Shown: positions 1-5,157 of the stretch, piece after piece
Position numbering within the stretch: the stretch's first letter is position 1
Layout of the letters: each line of letters starts with the position of its first letter
Source of the DNA: Dehalococcoidia bacterium
GTDB lineage: Bacteria > Chloroflexota > Dehalococcoidia > Dehalococcoidales > DAOWLH01
Reading direction: 5' to 3'
NCBI GenBank assembly: GCA_030643515.1
Contig: DAOWLH010000025.1
Coordinates: 1-5,157, forward strand
Length of the DNA: 5,157 nucleotides
Program-made: the position numbers and the translations under genes
The notes under the pieces: generated by a model
Told to the model about the DNA's origin: nothing
The model's input: the letters and a program-made list of their open reading frames with translations, nothing else
The model's database searches: none

Positions 1-1
1 C

Positions 2-613
2 GGACTCTGCGGCTCCTACAACTGGATGGACTGCAAAGCGGCCTTTGAGATTAATCCCACCGGCCCCAACCAGCCGGTGCCCAAGGGGGAAACTATTGAC
101 GCCCATATGGGTCAGTGGAAGGGAGTCAACGAGTTTGTCTTTAAGGCCTCACGGGGTAAGCTTGGCCACTACAACTTCTACAGCCTGATCAACGATCCGA
201 TGACCTCGTGTGGCTGCATGGAGTGCATTGCCGCTGTTCTGCCGTTGTGTAACGGCATAATGTCGGTAAACCGGGAACATATGGGCATGACCCCCAGTGG
301 CATGAAGTTTACCACGCTGGCCGGCACCATCGGTGGCGGTATCAGCACCCCCGGCTTTGTCGGCCATAGCAAATATAATGTCACCCAGAGGAAATTTCTC
401 AGTGCCGAGGGCGGTATCAAGCGACTGGTGTGGATGCCAAAGATGCTCAAGGAAGAGATTGTCGTCCGCTTCAACGCCCGGGCTGAGGAAATCGGCATCC
501 CCAACCTCATGGAAATGATTGCCGATGAGACGGTGGGCGCCACTGAGGATGAAATCCTGCCCTTTCTTCAGGAGAAGGGGCACCCGGCGCTATCCATGGA
601 CCCGATAATGTAG
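2..613 (+). CDS. acsB: Acetyl-CoA synthase (CODH/ACS beta subunit), C-terminal part, 5' end outside window
   Basis: The frame is open from base 2 to the TAG at 611-613 and gives 203 residues, so the gene starts left of the window; the ATG at 26 is internal. The enzyme makes acetyl-CoA from a methyl group (from CoFeSP), CO (from CODH) and CoA at the Ni-Ni-[4Fe-4S] A-cluster. The Cys in GLCGSYNWMDC (bases 8-10) corresponds to the last [4Fe-4S] ligand (Cys528 of the Moorella enzyme, from memory). The Cys-Gly-Cys of MTSCGCMECI (209-217) corresponds to Cys595/Cys597, which bind the two nickels. The spacing of 67 residues between these sites equals that in Moorella. Further family signatures are GMTPSGMKFTTLAGTIGGG, VWMPKMLKEE and the C-terminal GHPALSMDPIM. 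About 200 of roughly 730 residues are visible for the bacterial form, so the presence of the N-terminal CODH-contacting domain cannot be judged. acsC follows after 15 bp, so the two are very likely one operon. Confidence 0.97.
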   Translation, partial: GLCGSYNWMDCKAAFEINPTGPNQPVPKGETIDAHMGQWKGVNEFVFKASRGKLGHYNFYSLINDPMTSCGCMECIAAVLPLCNGIMSVNREHMGMTPSGMKFTTLAGTIGGGISTPGFVGHSKYNVTQRKFLSAEGGIKRLVWMPKMLKEEIVVRFNARAEEIGIPNLMEMIADETVGATEDEILPFLQEKGHPALSMDPIM

Positions 614-628
614 AGAGGAGTTAAAAGT

Positions 629-1975
629 ATGCCACTTACCGGTATAGAGATATTCAAGCTGCTGCCCAAGACTAACTGCGGTGAGTGCGGTGTGCCCACC
701 TGCCTCGCTTTCGCCATGAGCCTGGCTGCCGGTAAGGCAGAACTGGCTGCCTGCCCCTACGTTTCTGAAGAGGGCAGGAGCAAACTGGAGGAAGCATCGG
801 CCCCTCCTATCAGGCCGGTGACCATCGGCGTCGGCGACCGGGCACTCAAGGTAGGCGGTGAGACGGTCATGTTCCGTCATGAAAAGAGGTTTGAAAACCA
901 GCCCGGGATGGCCATCATTATCAGTGACGCCATGGACGATACCGAAGTTGACCGCCGGTTGACTAGCTTTAAAGAGCTCCAGTACCAGCGGGTGGGGCTG
1001 ACACTCCGCCCCGATCTGGTGGCAGTTAAGTTTGATTCGGGTGATGCCGCCAGATTTGAAACCCTGGTGACCAGGGTAAAGCAGGGCTGTGATGGCAATA
1101 TCATACTGATGAGTGTTGACACTGCTGTGCTGGCTGCCGGCGTGAAGGCCTGTGCCGATAGGAAGCCCCTGCTTTATGCAGCAACCAAGGACAACATTGA
1201 CCAGGTGGCGGCACTGGCCAAGGAACACTCCTGCCCGGTAGCCGCCAAAGCTGCCAGCCTGGAAGAGCTGGCCGAGCTGACCACCAGTCTCAATCAGGCC
1301 GGAGTTCAGGATATCGTTATTGACTCCGGCGCCAGGAGACTGCGCCAGGTTCTTGAAGACCAGGTGGTAATCAGGAGAGCCGCTCTGGAAAAGAAATACC
1401 GGCCTCTGGGCTATCCGACTATCATCCTGGCCAATGAGATGGCCGATAACCCGATGAAAGAAGCTCTGATCGCCGCCACCTTTGTTGCCAAGTATGGTGG
1501 CATTATTGTCCTCTCTGATTTTTTGGGGGAGAGCCTGTTTCCGCTTCTGGTACTCAGAATGAACATCTTTACCGACCCACAGCGTCCACTGGCTACTACC
1601 GAGGGCATCTATGATGTTAGCGGCCCGGATGAGAATTCACCGGTGCTGGTTACCTCCAACTTCTCGTTGACCTATTTTATTGTATCCGGTGAAATAGAAA
1701 ACAGCCGGGTTCCCGCTTACCTGCTGGTCAAGGACACCGAAGGCCTTTCGGTCATGACTGCCTGGGCTGCCGGCAAATTCGGCGCCGATACTATTGCCCT
1801 TCTGGTAAAGAAGAGTGGCATCGGTGACAAGGTGAAGCACCGAAAGCTGATAGTGCCCGGCTACATCGCCATTGAAAGTGGTGGGCTGGAGGAGGAGCTG
1901 CCCGATTGGGAGATCCTGGTTGGCCCTAGGGAAGGGGCCCACATCCCGGCCTATCTCAAAGCATGGCAACCTTAG
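629..1975 (+). CDS. acsC: Corrinoid iron-sulfur protein (CoFeSP) large subunit
   Basis: This 448-residue protein is full length for the family (about 445). It is the gamma (large) subunit of CoFeSP, the cytoplasmic cobalamin protein that carries the methyl group from AcsE to acetyl-CoA synthase. The N-terminal domain binds a low-potential [4Fe-4S] cluster through Cys17, Cys20, Cys25 and Cys42 (TNCGECGVPTC, then AACPY), used for reductive reactivation of cobalt. Residues about 60-320 fit the TIM-barrel domain. Residues about 325-448 fit the C-terminal corrinoid-binding domain, with TSNFSLTYF (342-350), a Gly-rich AWAAGKFGAD stretch and a conserved end (VGPREGAHIPAYLKAW). The ATG at 629 is preceded by GAGAGGAG (613-620) at 8 bp spacing, and the Cys motif lies at the usual distance from this start. 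The stop overlaps the ribosome site of acsE. The small-subunit partner gene acsD is not adjacent, so it is presumably upstream of the window or elsewhere. Confidence 0.97.
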   Translation: MPLTGIEIFKLLPKTNCGECGVPTCLAFAMSLAAGKAELAACPYVSEEGRSKLEEASAPPIRPVTIGVGDRALKVGGETVMFRHEKRFENQPGMAIIISDAMDDTEVDRRLTSFKELQYQRVGLTLRPDLVAVKFDSGDAARFETLVTRVKQGCDGNIILMSVDTAVLAAGVKACADRKPLLYAATKDNIDQVAALAKEHSCPVAAKAASLEELAELTTSLNQAGVQDIVIDSGARRLRQVLEDQVVIRRAALEKKYRPLGYPTIILANEMADNPMKEALIAATFVAKYGGIIVLSDFLGESLFPLLVLRMNIFTDPQRPLATTEGIYDVSGPDENSPVLVTSNFSLTYFIVSGEIENSRVPAYLLVKDTEGLSVMTAWAAGKFGADTIALLVKKSGIGDKVKHRKLIVPGYIAIESGGLEEELPDWEILVGPREGAHIPAYLKAWQP

Positions 1976-1980
1976 GAGGA
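1974..1980 (+). promoter_or_regulatory. Shine-Dalgarno site that fixes the acsE start
   Basis: AGGAGGA lies 5 bp before the ATG at 1986 and shares its first two bases with the acsC stop codon (TAG, 1973-1975). This supports 1986 as the acsE start rather than the upstream in-frame ATG at 1872, which lies inside acsC. It also suggests that ribosomes finishing acsC re-initiate directly on acsE. Confidence 0.85.
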
Positions 1981-1985
1981 ATTTT

Positions 1986-2864
1986 ATGATACTCGTCGGC
2001 GAAAATATTAATATAATGTCCAAGACCATCGGCCCAGCGCTGAGGGAGAGAGACCCGGAGCCCATTCAGGCACTGGCCAGGGATGAGACCGAGGCCGGTG
2101 TTGATTATCTTGAGCTGAACATTGGGCCCGCCCGCAAGACAGGGGAGGAGCTGATGGCCTGGCTGGTCAACACTGTGCAGCAGGCTACCGATAAGCCCGT
2201 ATCTCTGGATACTACCAATCCGGCGGCCACCGAGGCCGGTCTCAAGACCTGTAAGAGCCGGGCGCTCATCAATTCCATCTCGTTGCAGCCGGAAAGACTG
2301 GAGAAAGTTTTGCCCATGGTCAGGCAGTATAACGCCGAAATGATTGGCCTCCTCTGGGGAGTGGAGGGCATGCCCCGCGACGCCAATGAGAGATGTATGC
2401 TGGCAGTTGACCTTATCTATAAAGCCAACCAGTTGGGCGTTCCCAATGAAGACATCTGGATTGACCCCATTGCCACCCCGGTCAGCGTTGAGATAAACCA
2501 GGTAAAAGCAAGCCTGGAGTTTATGAGCATGCTGGCCGATATCGCTCCGGGGTGTAAGTCCATCGTTGGCCTGTCCAATGTCTCCAACGGTACACCAGCC
2601 AACTTAAGGCCCTATCTCAACCGCGCCTATCTGGCCATGCTGATGAAGTATGGGCTCTATGCCGCTATAGTTGATGCCTTTGATGAAGAGTTGGCCGGGC
2701 TGGCCCGTGGTGAGATGCCGGAGATGCTCGGTCTGGTGCACCGGGTGATGGACGGTGAAAAACCGGATATGGCTTCTTTGACTCAAAAAGAGAAAGAGTA
2801 CGTGAAGACCGTTCGTGTTTTAAGCGGTGAAATGCTCTACTCACACTCCTGGCTTGAGCTGTAG
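1986..2864 (+). CDS. acsE: Methyltetrahydrofolate:corrinoid/iron-sulfur protein methyltransferase
   Basis: This enzyme moves the methyl group of 5-methyl-THF to Co(I) of CoFeSP, linking the folate branch of the Wood-Ljungdahl pathway to acetyl-CoA synthase. It has the pterin-binding TIM-barrel fold. Family motifs in order are ILVGENIN (2-9), YLELNIGPA (41-49), SLDTTN (73-78), ALINS (93-97), IWIDPIATP (157-165) and VGLSNVSNG (194-202). By recalled alignment to the Moorella enzyme, Asp75, Asn96 and Asp160 are the pterin-binding residues, and Asn198 is the residue that hydrogen-bonds N5 of the folate (Asn199 there). The start at 1986 is chosen for its ribosome site and because the homology begins with MILVGENIN; the in-frame ATG at 1872 would add 38 unrelated residues inside acsC. 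The length is 292 residues against about 262 in Moorella. The extra ~30 residues are at the C-terminus (about 243-292), with a charged segment (SLTQKEKEYVKTVRVL). Confidence 0.95.
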   Translation: MILVGENINIMSKTIGPALRERDPEPIQALARDETEAGVDYLELNIGPARKTGEELMAWLVNTVQQATDKPVSLDTTNPAATEAGLKTCKSRALINSISLQPERLEKVLPMVRQYNAEMIGLLWGVEGMPRDANERCMLAVDLIYKANQLGVPNEDIWIDPIATPVSVEINQVKASLEFMSMLADIAPGCKSIVGLSNVSNGTPANLRPYLNRAYLAMLMKYGLYAAIVDAFDEELAGLARGEMPEMLGLVHRVMDGEKPDMASLTQKEKEYVKTVRVLSGEMLYSHSWLEL

Positions 2865-2872
2865 TCTATCCT

Positions 2873-2880
2873 GGGGAAGG
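2873..2880 (+). promoter_or_regulatory. Ribosome binding site supporting a TTG start
   Basis: GGGGAAGG ends 4 bp before the TTG at 2885. No in-frame ATG lies near the beginning of the following gene, so this purine block supports initiation at TTG. The spacing is slightly short and the site is weaker than those of acsC and acsE, which may mean lower translation of the DUF3786 gene. Confidence 0.55.
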
Positions 2881-2884
2881 TTGC

Positions 2885-3520
2885 TTGACACTGCCTGAGC
2901 AGAGAAACTTCCAGCATGCCTATGACCTGGCTCTAGAACTGGCTCGCCAGAAGCTGCATCGGATTACCGACCTTGAGGAGCAGTGCCGTAAAAGCGGCGC
3001 CCGGTTAAGGCTGGTGAACAGCAAAAGGGTCGTCACTCTTGATTATCTTGGGAAGCCCCACCAGTTGACCCTACTCGAAGCGGAGATTCGAGCGGTTTCC
3101 GGGGATGGGCCGGTCTCTCCGAGAGAGAAGCTCCTGATACTGCATTATTTCATCCGCGCCCAGGGCACTGCCCTTACCGGCTGCAAAATCACCTATAAGG
3201 AGATGTCGGACGGCGCCAACTACTTTCCTGTTTTCTATAAGAGAGCTATCAAGCCGCTTGTGGACAGCTTCGGCCAGCAGCCACAGAGGCTGATGGATGC
3301 CGCCGGTAAGTTTGGCGGGCAGAGAGCTGATTTTGGAGATGTTGCCGTTACCATAAACGCCTTCAGCCGTGTGCCGGTAACGCTGGTGCTGTGGGGTGGA
3401 GATGATGAGCTACGGCCCGAAGGCAGTATCCTCTTTGACACCAGTATCTCCGGTTACCTCTCCGCCGAGGATGTAAGCGTGCTCTGTGAAACAATTGCCT
3501 GGAAACTGGTTCGGGCATAG
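2885..3520 (+). CDS. DUF3786 family protein, last gene of the acs cluster
   Basis: This is a 211-residue soluble protein of unknown function with no signal peptide or membrane segment visible. I recognise the DUF3786 pattern: a helical N-terminus (about 5-38); then LLILHYFIRAQGTALTG (83-99) followed by a KEMSDGANYFPVFYKRAIKPL stretch; then a FGGQRADFGDVAV turn (143-155); and a C-terminal half with LVLWGGDDELRPEGSILFD (167-185) and SGYLSAEDVSVL (189-200). DUF3786 genes are known from anaerobes, often beside CODH/ACS or corrinoid genes, which fits this place 20 bp after acsE. Its three cysteines (34, 100, 201) are scattered, so it has no classic Fe-S motif of its own. The start is TTG at 2885, set by GGGGAAGG upstream; a start a few codons later cannot be excluded. 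The position suggests an accessory role in CoFeSP or ACS maturation or activity, but that is inference. It ends 28 bp from the convergent glmS stop. Confidence 0.85.
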   Translation: MTLPEQRNFQHAYDLALELARQKLHRITDLEEQCRKSGARLRLVNSKRVVTLDYLGKPHQLTLLEAEIRAVSGDGPVSPREKLLILHYFIRAQGTALTGCKITYKEMSDGANYFPVFYKRAIKPLVDSFGQQPQRLMDAAGKFGGQRADFGDVAVTINAFSRVPVTLVLWGGDDELRPEGSILFDTSISGYLSAEDVSVLCETIAWKLVRA

Positions 3521-3548
3521 CAGGATGAAGCCTGGTCTTAAGGTCTGT

Positions 3549-4547
3549 CTACTCAACGGTGACGCTTTTAGCCAGGTTGCGGGGAAAGTCTATGGTGCAG
3601 CCCCTTTTCTCGGCGGCATAGTAGGCCAGAAGCTGGAGCACCACGGAGTTGGCTATTGGCGAGAATATCAGGCCTGCCTTGGGCACGCTTATAATGAAAT
3701 CGGCTATTTCGCTAGCAGGCGTGTTGCCATTTTCTACCAGGGCTATCACTGGCGCACCCCGGGCCTTGATTTCCCTGATGTTGTTCAGCATGGCTTCATA
3801 CGTGTTATCCTTGGCAACGATGGCTATTACAGGGGTGTCCTTGTCCAGCAGGGCGAAGGGGCCGTGCTTTAGTTCCCCGGCAGCGTAACCCTCGGCGTGG
3901 ATGTAGGAGACCTCCTTGAGTTTCAATGCTCCTTCAAGGGCCACCGGGTAGTTGATGTCCCGCCCGATAAAAAAGACATTATTGAAGCCGGCGAGGTACT
4001 CGCCGTACTGTTTTATGCTGGATTGATTATCGAGCACCTGTTGCACTATGTTTGGCAGCTGTCTGATAGACATCAGCATATTAGCCAGTCGGTTGACGTC
4101 AGATATGGAGTAAGACATTGCCAGCCAGTACAGGGCAACCAGTTGGGCAATGAAACTCTTGGTGGAAGCCACACTTATCTCAGGTCCAGCCTGGGTGTAG
4201 AGGGTTAAGTCAGCGATGCGGCTGATAGTACTGCCCACTACATTGGTGATAGCCAGCACATGGCAGCCCTTCTCCTGCAGTCTCCTGGTAGCCTTGATAG
4301 TGTCGGCGGTCTCACCGGATTGGGTGATGACGATACTCAGTGTCTTGGCAAGGGTCTGGGGGTAGTAATTGAATTCGGAGGCCAGTTCCACCCGCACCGG
4401 GATCTTGAGAAGCTCCTCGAAAATGCACTTGCCGACCAGGCCGGCGTGGTAGGAAGTACCACAGGCTACAATAAGCATTGCTTCAATCCCGGCATCCCTC
4501 ATGCTTTCCAGGCCGATTATCGGTGATATTTCGTGTCCGTATCCCAT
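3549..4547 (-). CDS. glmS: Glucosamine-6-phosphate synthase, isomerase half only (N-terminal glutaminase domain missing)
   Basis: Intact GlmS turns fructose-6-phosphate and glutamine into glucosamine-6-phosphate, the first step to UDP-GlcNAc for the cell envelope. The 332 residues here are the two SIS domains. ACGTSYHAG (28-36), TQSGETADT (75-83) and ASTK (127-130) form the sugar-phosphate site. ALEGALKLKE (203-212) carries the equivalents of E. coli Glu481, Lys485 and Glu488. ELKHG (225-229) has the His504 equivalent (His228), and the C-terminal NLAKSVTVE has the Lys603 equivalent (Lys327). All catalytic isomerase residues are present. About 270 residues are absent: the Cys1 glutaminase domain, the linker and the first part of SIS domain 1. 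Upstream the DNA is the glmM fragment in another frame. The ATG at 4545-4547 has no ribosome site, so it may not be a real start; translation would need re-initiation or frameshifting from glmM. Without the glutaminase domain, glutamine could not be the nitrogen donor. Most likely this is a remnant of a full glmS or a join artefact. Confidence 0.88.
   Translation of the reverse strand: MGYGHEISPIIGLESMRDAGIEAMLIVACGTSYHAGLVGKCIFEELLKIPVRVELASEFNYYPQTLAKTLSIVITQSGETADTIKATRRLQEKGCHVLAITNVVGSTISRIADLTLYTQAGPEISVASTKSFIAQLVALYWLAMSYSISDVNRLANMLMSIRQLPNIVQQVLDNQSSIKQYGEYLAGFNNVFFIGRDINYPVALEGALKLKEVSYIHAEGYAAGELKHGPFALLDKDTPVIAIVAKDNTYEAMLNNIREIKARGAPVIALVENGNTPASEIADFIISVPKAGLIFSPIANSVVLQLLAYYAAEKRGCTIDFPRNLAKSVTVE
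4517..4547 (-). other. Junction between the glmM and glmS fragments (deletion or assembly join)
   Basis: On the minus strand, mutase coding sequence stops being recognisable near 4540, and GlmS isomerase coding sequence is recognisable shortly after, in a frame shifted relative to glmM. What is lost is the last two thirds of glmM plus the first ~45% of glmS, exactly what one deletion in a glmM-glmS operon would remove (about 1.8 kb, estimated from usual family lengths). No insertion sequence or clear repeat is visible at the join. The exact breakpoint cannot be placed without the intact parent sequence. Confidence 0.65.
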
Positions 4548-4936
4548 GAGGACGTTGCCAGAGAATCGTTTAGCACCATCTCTTCTATCTGGTGCTGCTG
4601 GTTCGGACTGAAAGCGGAGCCATCCTGATTGAGCAGTTTGATGCCGTTGTACTCCGGGGGGTTATGGGAGGCGGTGACCATGACACCGGCGTCAAATCCT
4701 TTAGTAGCCATGGCGAGTGTTGGTGTCGGCAGCATTCCGGCGTCAAAGCTCCTGACTCCGGCGGCCAGCAGCCCGGCAGTAACCGCCTGCTTTATGGCGC
4801 TGGATGAGGTCCTGGTATCGCAGCCAACAAGGACGCTGCCGTGGAGATGTCCAACTGCCAGCCCGACCTTTAGTGCCATCTGGATTAGCCAGTTGTCCAC
4901 AACGGCTCTTATGCCGGAGGTGCCAAATATCCGCAT
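4517..4936 (-). CDS. glmM: Phosphoglucosamine/phosphomannomutase, N-terminal fragment (3' truncated)
   Basis: Only 139 codons of a roughly 450-residue alpha-phosphohexomutase are present. GlmM converts glucosamine-6-phosphate to glucosamine-1-phosphate, the step after GlmS, and adjacency to glmS favours GlmM over phosphomannomutase. Visible parts are the N-terminal FGTSGIR (4-10), GCDTRTSS (38-45), LPTPTLAMAT (69-78) and the catalytic loop VTASHNPPEYNGIK (87-100), whose Ser90 is the phosphoserine. TASHNPPEYNGIK resembles the archaeal-type GlmM/PMM more than the classical bacterial GlmM loop. Recognisable homology runs to about SSW (129-131); the last residues (DTDTKYHR) look out of frame and end at TAA (4517-4519). 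The metal-binding loop, sugar-binding loop and C-terminal phosphate-binding domain are missing, so the product should be inactive. It overlaps the glmS fragment by 31 bp in a different frame. The ATG at 4936 lacks a ribosome site and sits just behind a strong promoter. Confidence 0.85.
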   Translation of the reverse strand: MRIFGTSGIRAVVDNWLIQMALKVGLAVGHLHGSVLVGCDTRTSSSAIKQAVTAGLLAAGVRSFDAGMLPTPTLAMATKGFDAGVMVTASHNPPEYNGIKLLNQDGSAFSPNQQHQIEEMVLNDSLATSSWDTDTKYHR

Positions 4937-4945
4937 GGTGCCCCG

Positions 4946-4974
4946 ATTTTAATCTGTATTAAGACAGCTGTCAA
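4946..4974 (-). promoter_or_regulatory. Sigma-70-type promoter of glmM (near-consensus)
   Basis: On the minus strand there is a perfect -35 hexamer TTGACA (plus positions 4969-4974), a 17-bp spacer (4952-4968) and a -10 hexamer TAAAAT (4946-4951, 5 of 6 to consensus). Only 9 bases separate the -10 box from the glmM ATG. Transcription would be expected to start near the A at 4939, which leaves a leader of about 3 nt. Confidence 0.75.
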
Positions 4975-4986
4975 CAAATGTTTGTT
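4963..4986. repeat. Two adjacent short palindromes over the glmM -35 region, possible operator
   Basis: GACAGCTGTC (4963-4972) is a perfect 10-bp palindrome overlapping part of the glmM -35 box and spacer. Directly next to it, AACAAA-TG-TTTGTT (4973-4986) is an inverted repeat with 6-bp arms and a 2-bp centre. Both have the size of binding sites for dimeric repressors, and their place over or next to the -35 box would fit repression of glmM. I do not recognise a specific regulator motif. Short palindromes also occur by chance in AT-rich DNA. Confidence 0.4.
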
Positions 4987-5037
4987 ACGTTAGTATACTG
5001 TAACCTTTATTGACACCAAAAGGGGAAAAGCTATACC
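4971..5037 (+). promoter_or_regulatory. Candidate promoters for the thioredoxin-family gene
   Basis: Two weak plus-strand options exist. One has TTGACA at 5010-5015 (6 of 6) with TATACC at 5032-5037 (4 of 6) and a 16-bp spacer. The other has TCAACA at 4971-4976 (4 of 6) with TATACT at 4994-4999 (5 of 6) and a 17-bp spacer; this -10 box lies inside the palindrome AGTATACT (4992-4999). The second would overlap the divergent glmM promoter, so the two genes could compete for polymerase. The sequence does not decide between them. Confidence 0.4.
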
Positions 5038-5077
5038 ATATAAGTGGTAACTAAGAATCTGGAAGGAGACCGTTATA

Positions 5078-5157
5078 ATGACCCTGGTTGTCACCGATGG
5101 AACTTTTGAGGAAGAAGTTATTAAATCCAGCCAGCCGGTGGTGGTAGATATGTGGGC
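5078..5157 (+). CDS. Thioredoxin-family protein, N-terminal start, 3' end outside window
   Basis: ATG at 5078 is preceded by GGAAGGAG (5061-5068) at 9 bp spacing, a good ribosome site. The 26 complete codons read MTLVVTDGTFEEEVIKSSQP followed by VVVDMW, with the Ala codon beginning at the edge. The pattern of a beta strand, a helix with F-E-E-E-V and then a hydrophobic strand ending in D-M-W-A is the standard thioredoxin beginning, just before the expected W-C-G-P-C redox site. The Cys-X-X-Cys itself lies outside the window, so redox activity is not shown. It would act as a cytoplasmic disulfide reductant, as there is no signal peptide. It is divergent from glmM, and nothing in view ties it functionally to the acs genes. 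Confidence 0.82.
   Translation, partial: MTLVVTDGTFEEEVIKSSQPVVVDMW

Noticed and set aside
590..1228. Long minus-strand open frame opposite acsC
   Set aside because: It lies antisense to a clearly conserved gene, has no recognisable motifs, and is explained by GC-rich codon use on the plus strand.
1872..1985. In-frame upstream ATG that would extend acsE by 38 residues
   Set aside because: It lies inside acsC in another frame, has no ribosome site, and its residues do not resemble the family; the ATG at 1986 has an ideal AGGAGGA and starts at the conserved N-terminus.
3515..3560. Possible bidirectional terminator between the convergent DUF3786 and glmS genes
   Set aside because: Only a 4-bp stem (CAGG/CCTG, 3522-3535) is present, with no T-run on either side. 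The 28-bp gap does not show a convincing intrinsic terminator.
3486..4526. Several plus-strand open frames opposite glmS (for example 3486-3872, 3897-4208, 4260-4526)
   Set aside because: They are antisense shadows of the GlmS isomerase coding sequence; none has a ribosome site or recognisable protein pattern.
3549..4547. A natural stand-alone SIS-domain sugar isomerase or deaminase (AgaS/FrlB-like) instead of a broken GlmS
   Set aside because: The ACGTSYHAG, KLKEVSYIHAEGYAAGELKHG-region and NLAKSVTVE signatures are specific to GlmS, and the sequence begins inside the first SIS domain directly after a mutase fragment.
4992..4999. AGTATACT palindrome as a second minus-strand -10 box for glmM
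   Set aside because: The matching -35 position (5015-5020 on plus) has only 2 of 6 consensus bases, far weaker than the TTGACA/TAAAAT pair nearer the gene.

Overview
The window looks like a bacterial chromosome or metagenome segment from a strict anaerobe that uses the Wood-Ljungdahl (reductive acetyl-CoA) pathway. Left of about 3520, on the plus strand, lies the 3' part of a carbon monoxide dehydrogenase/acetyl-CoA synthase (CODH/ACS) operon: the C-terminus of acetyl-CoA synthase (acsB, open at the left edge), complete acsC (large subunit of the corrinoid iron-sulfur protein, CoFeSP), complete acsE (methyl-tetrahydrofolate:CoFeSP methyltransferase) and a complete DUF3786 gene. The genes are 10-20 bp apart, each with a purine-rich ribosome site, so they are probably co-transcribed. 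Together AcsE passes the methyl group from methyl-THF to the cobalamin of AcsC, and AcsB joins it with CO and CoA to form acetyl-CoA. The small CoFeSP subunit gene (acsD) and the CODH subunit gene (acsA) are not in view.

From about 3549 to 4936, on the minus strand and convergent to the acs operon, are two amino-sugar genes that are both incomplete. The first ~130 codons of a phosphoglucosamine/phosphomannomutase (glmM-like) run straight into the isomerase half of glucosamine-6-phosphate synthase (glmS), out of frame. The missing middle (about 320 codons of glmM plus about 270 codons of glmS) suggests a single deletion of roughly 1.8 kb in a former glmM-glmS operon, or an assembly join. This is the most unusual thing in the window.

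From 4937 to 5077 is an AT-rich divergent intergenic region. It holds a near-consensus sigma-70-type promoter for glmM, placed so close to the ATG that the mRNA would be almost leaderless. It also holds three short palindromes and a weaker candidate promoter for the gene on the right. At 5078 a thioredoxin-family gene begins and runs off the window.

Taxonomy is inference only. Bacterial-type Shine-Dalgarno sites and promoters, an acs operon carrying DUF3786, and a mutase with the TASHNPPEYNGIK signature would fit an uncultured Chloroflexota (Dehalococcoidia-like) or another anaerobic acetyl-CoA-pathway bacterium. I see no RNA genes, CRISPR arrays, insertion sequences or other mobile elements, and no convincing new multi-gene system.
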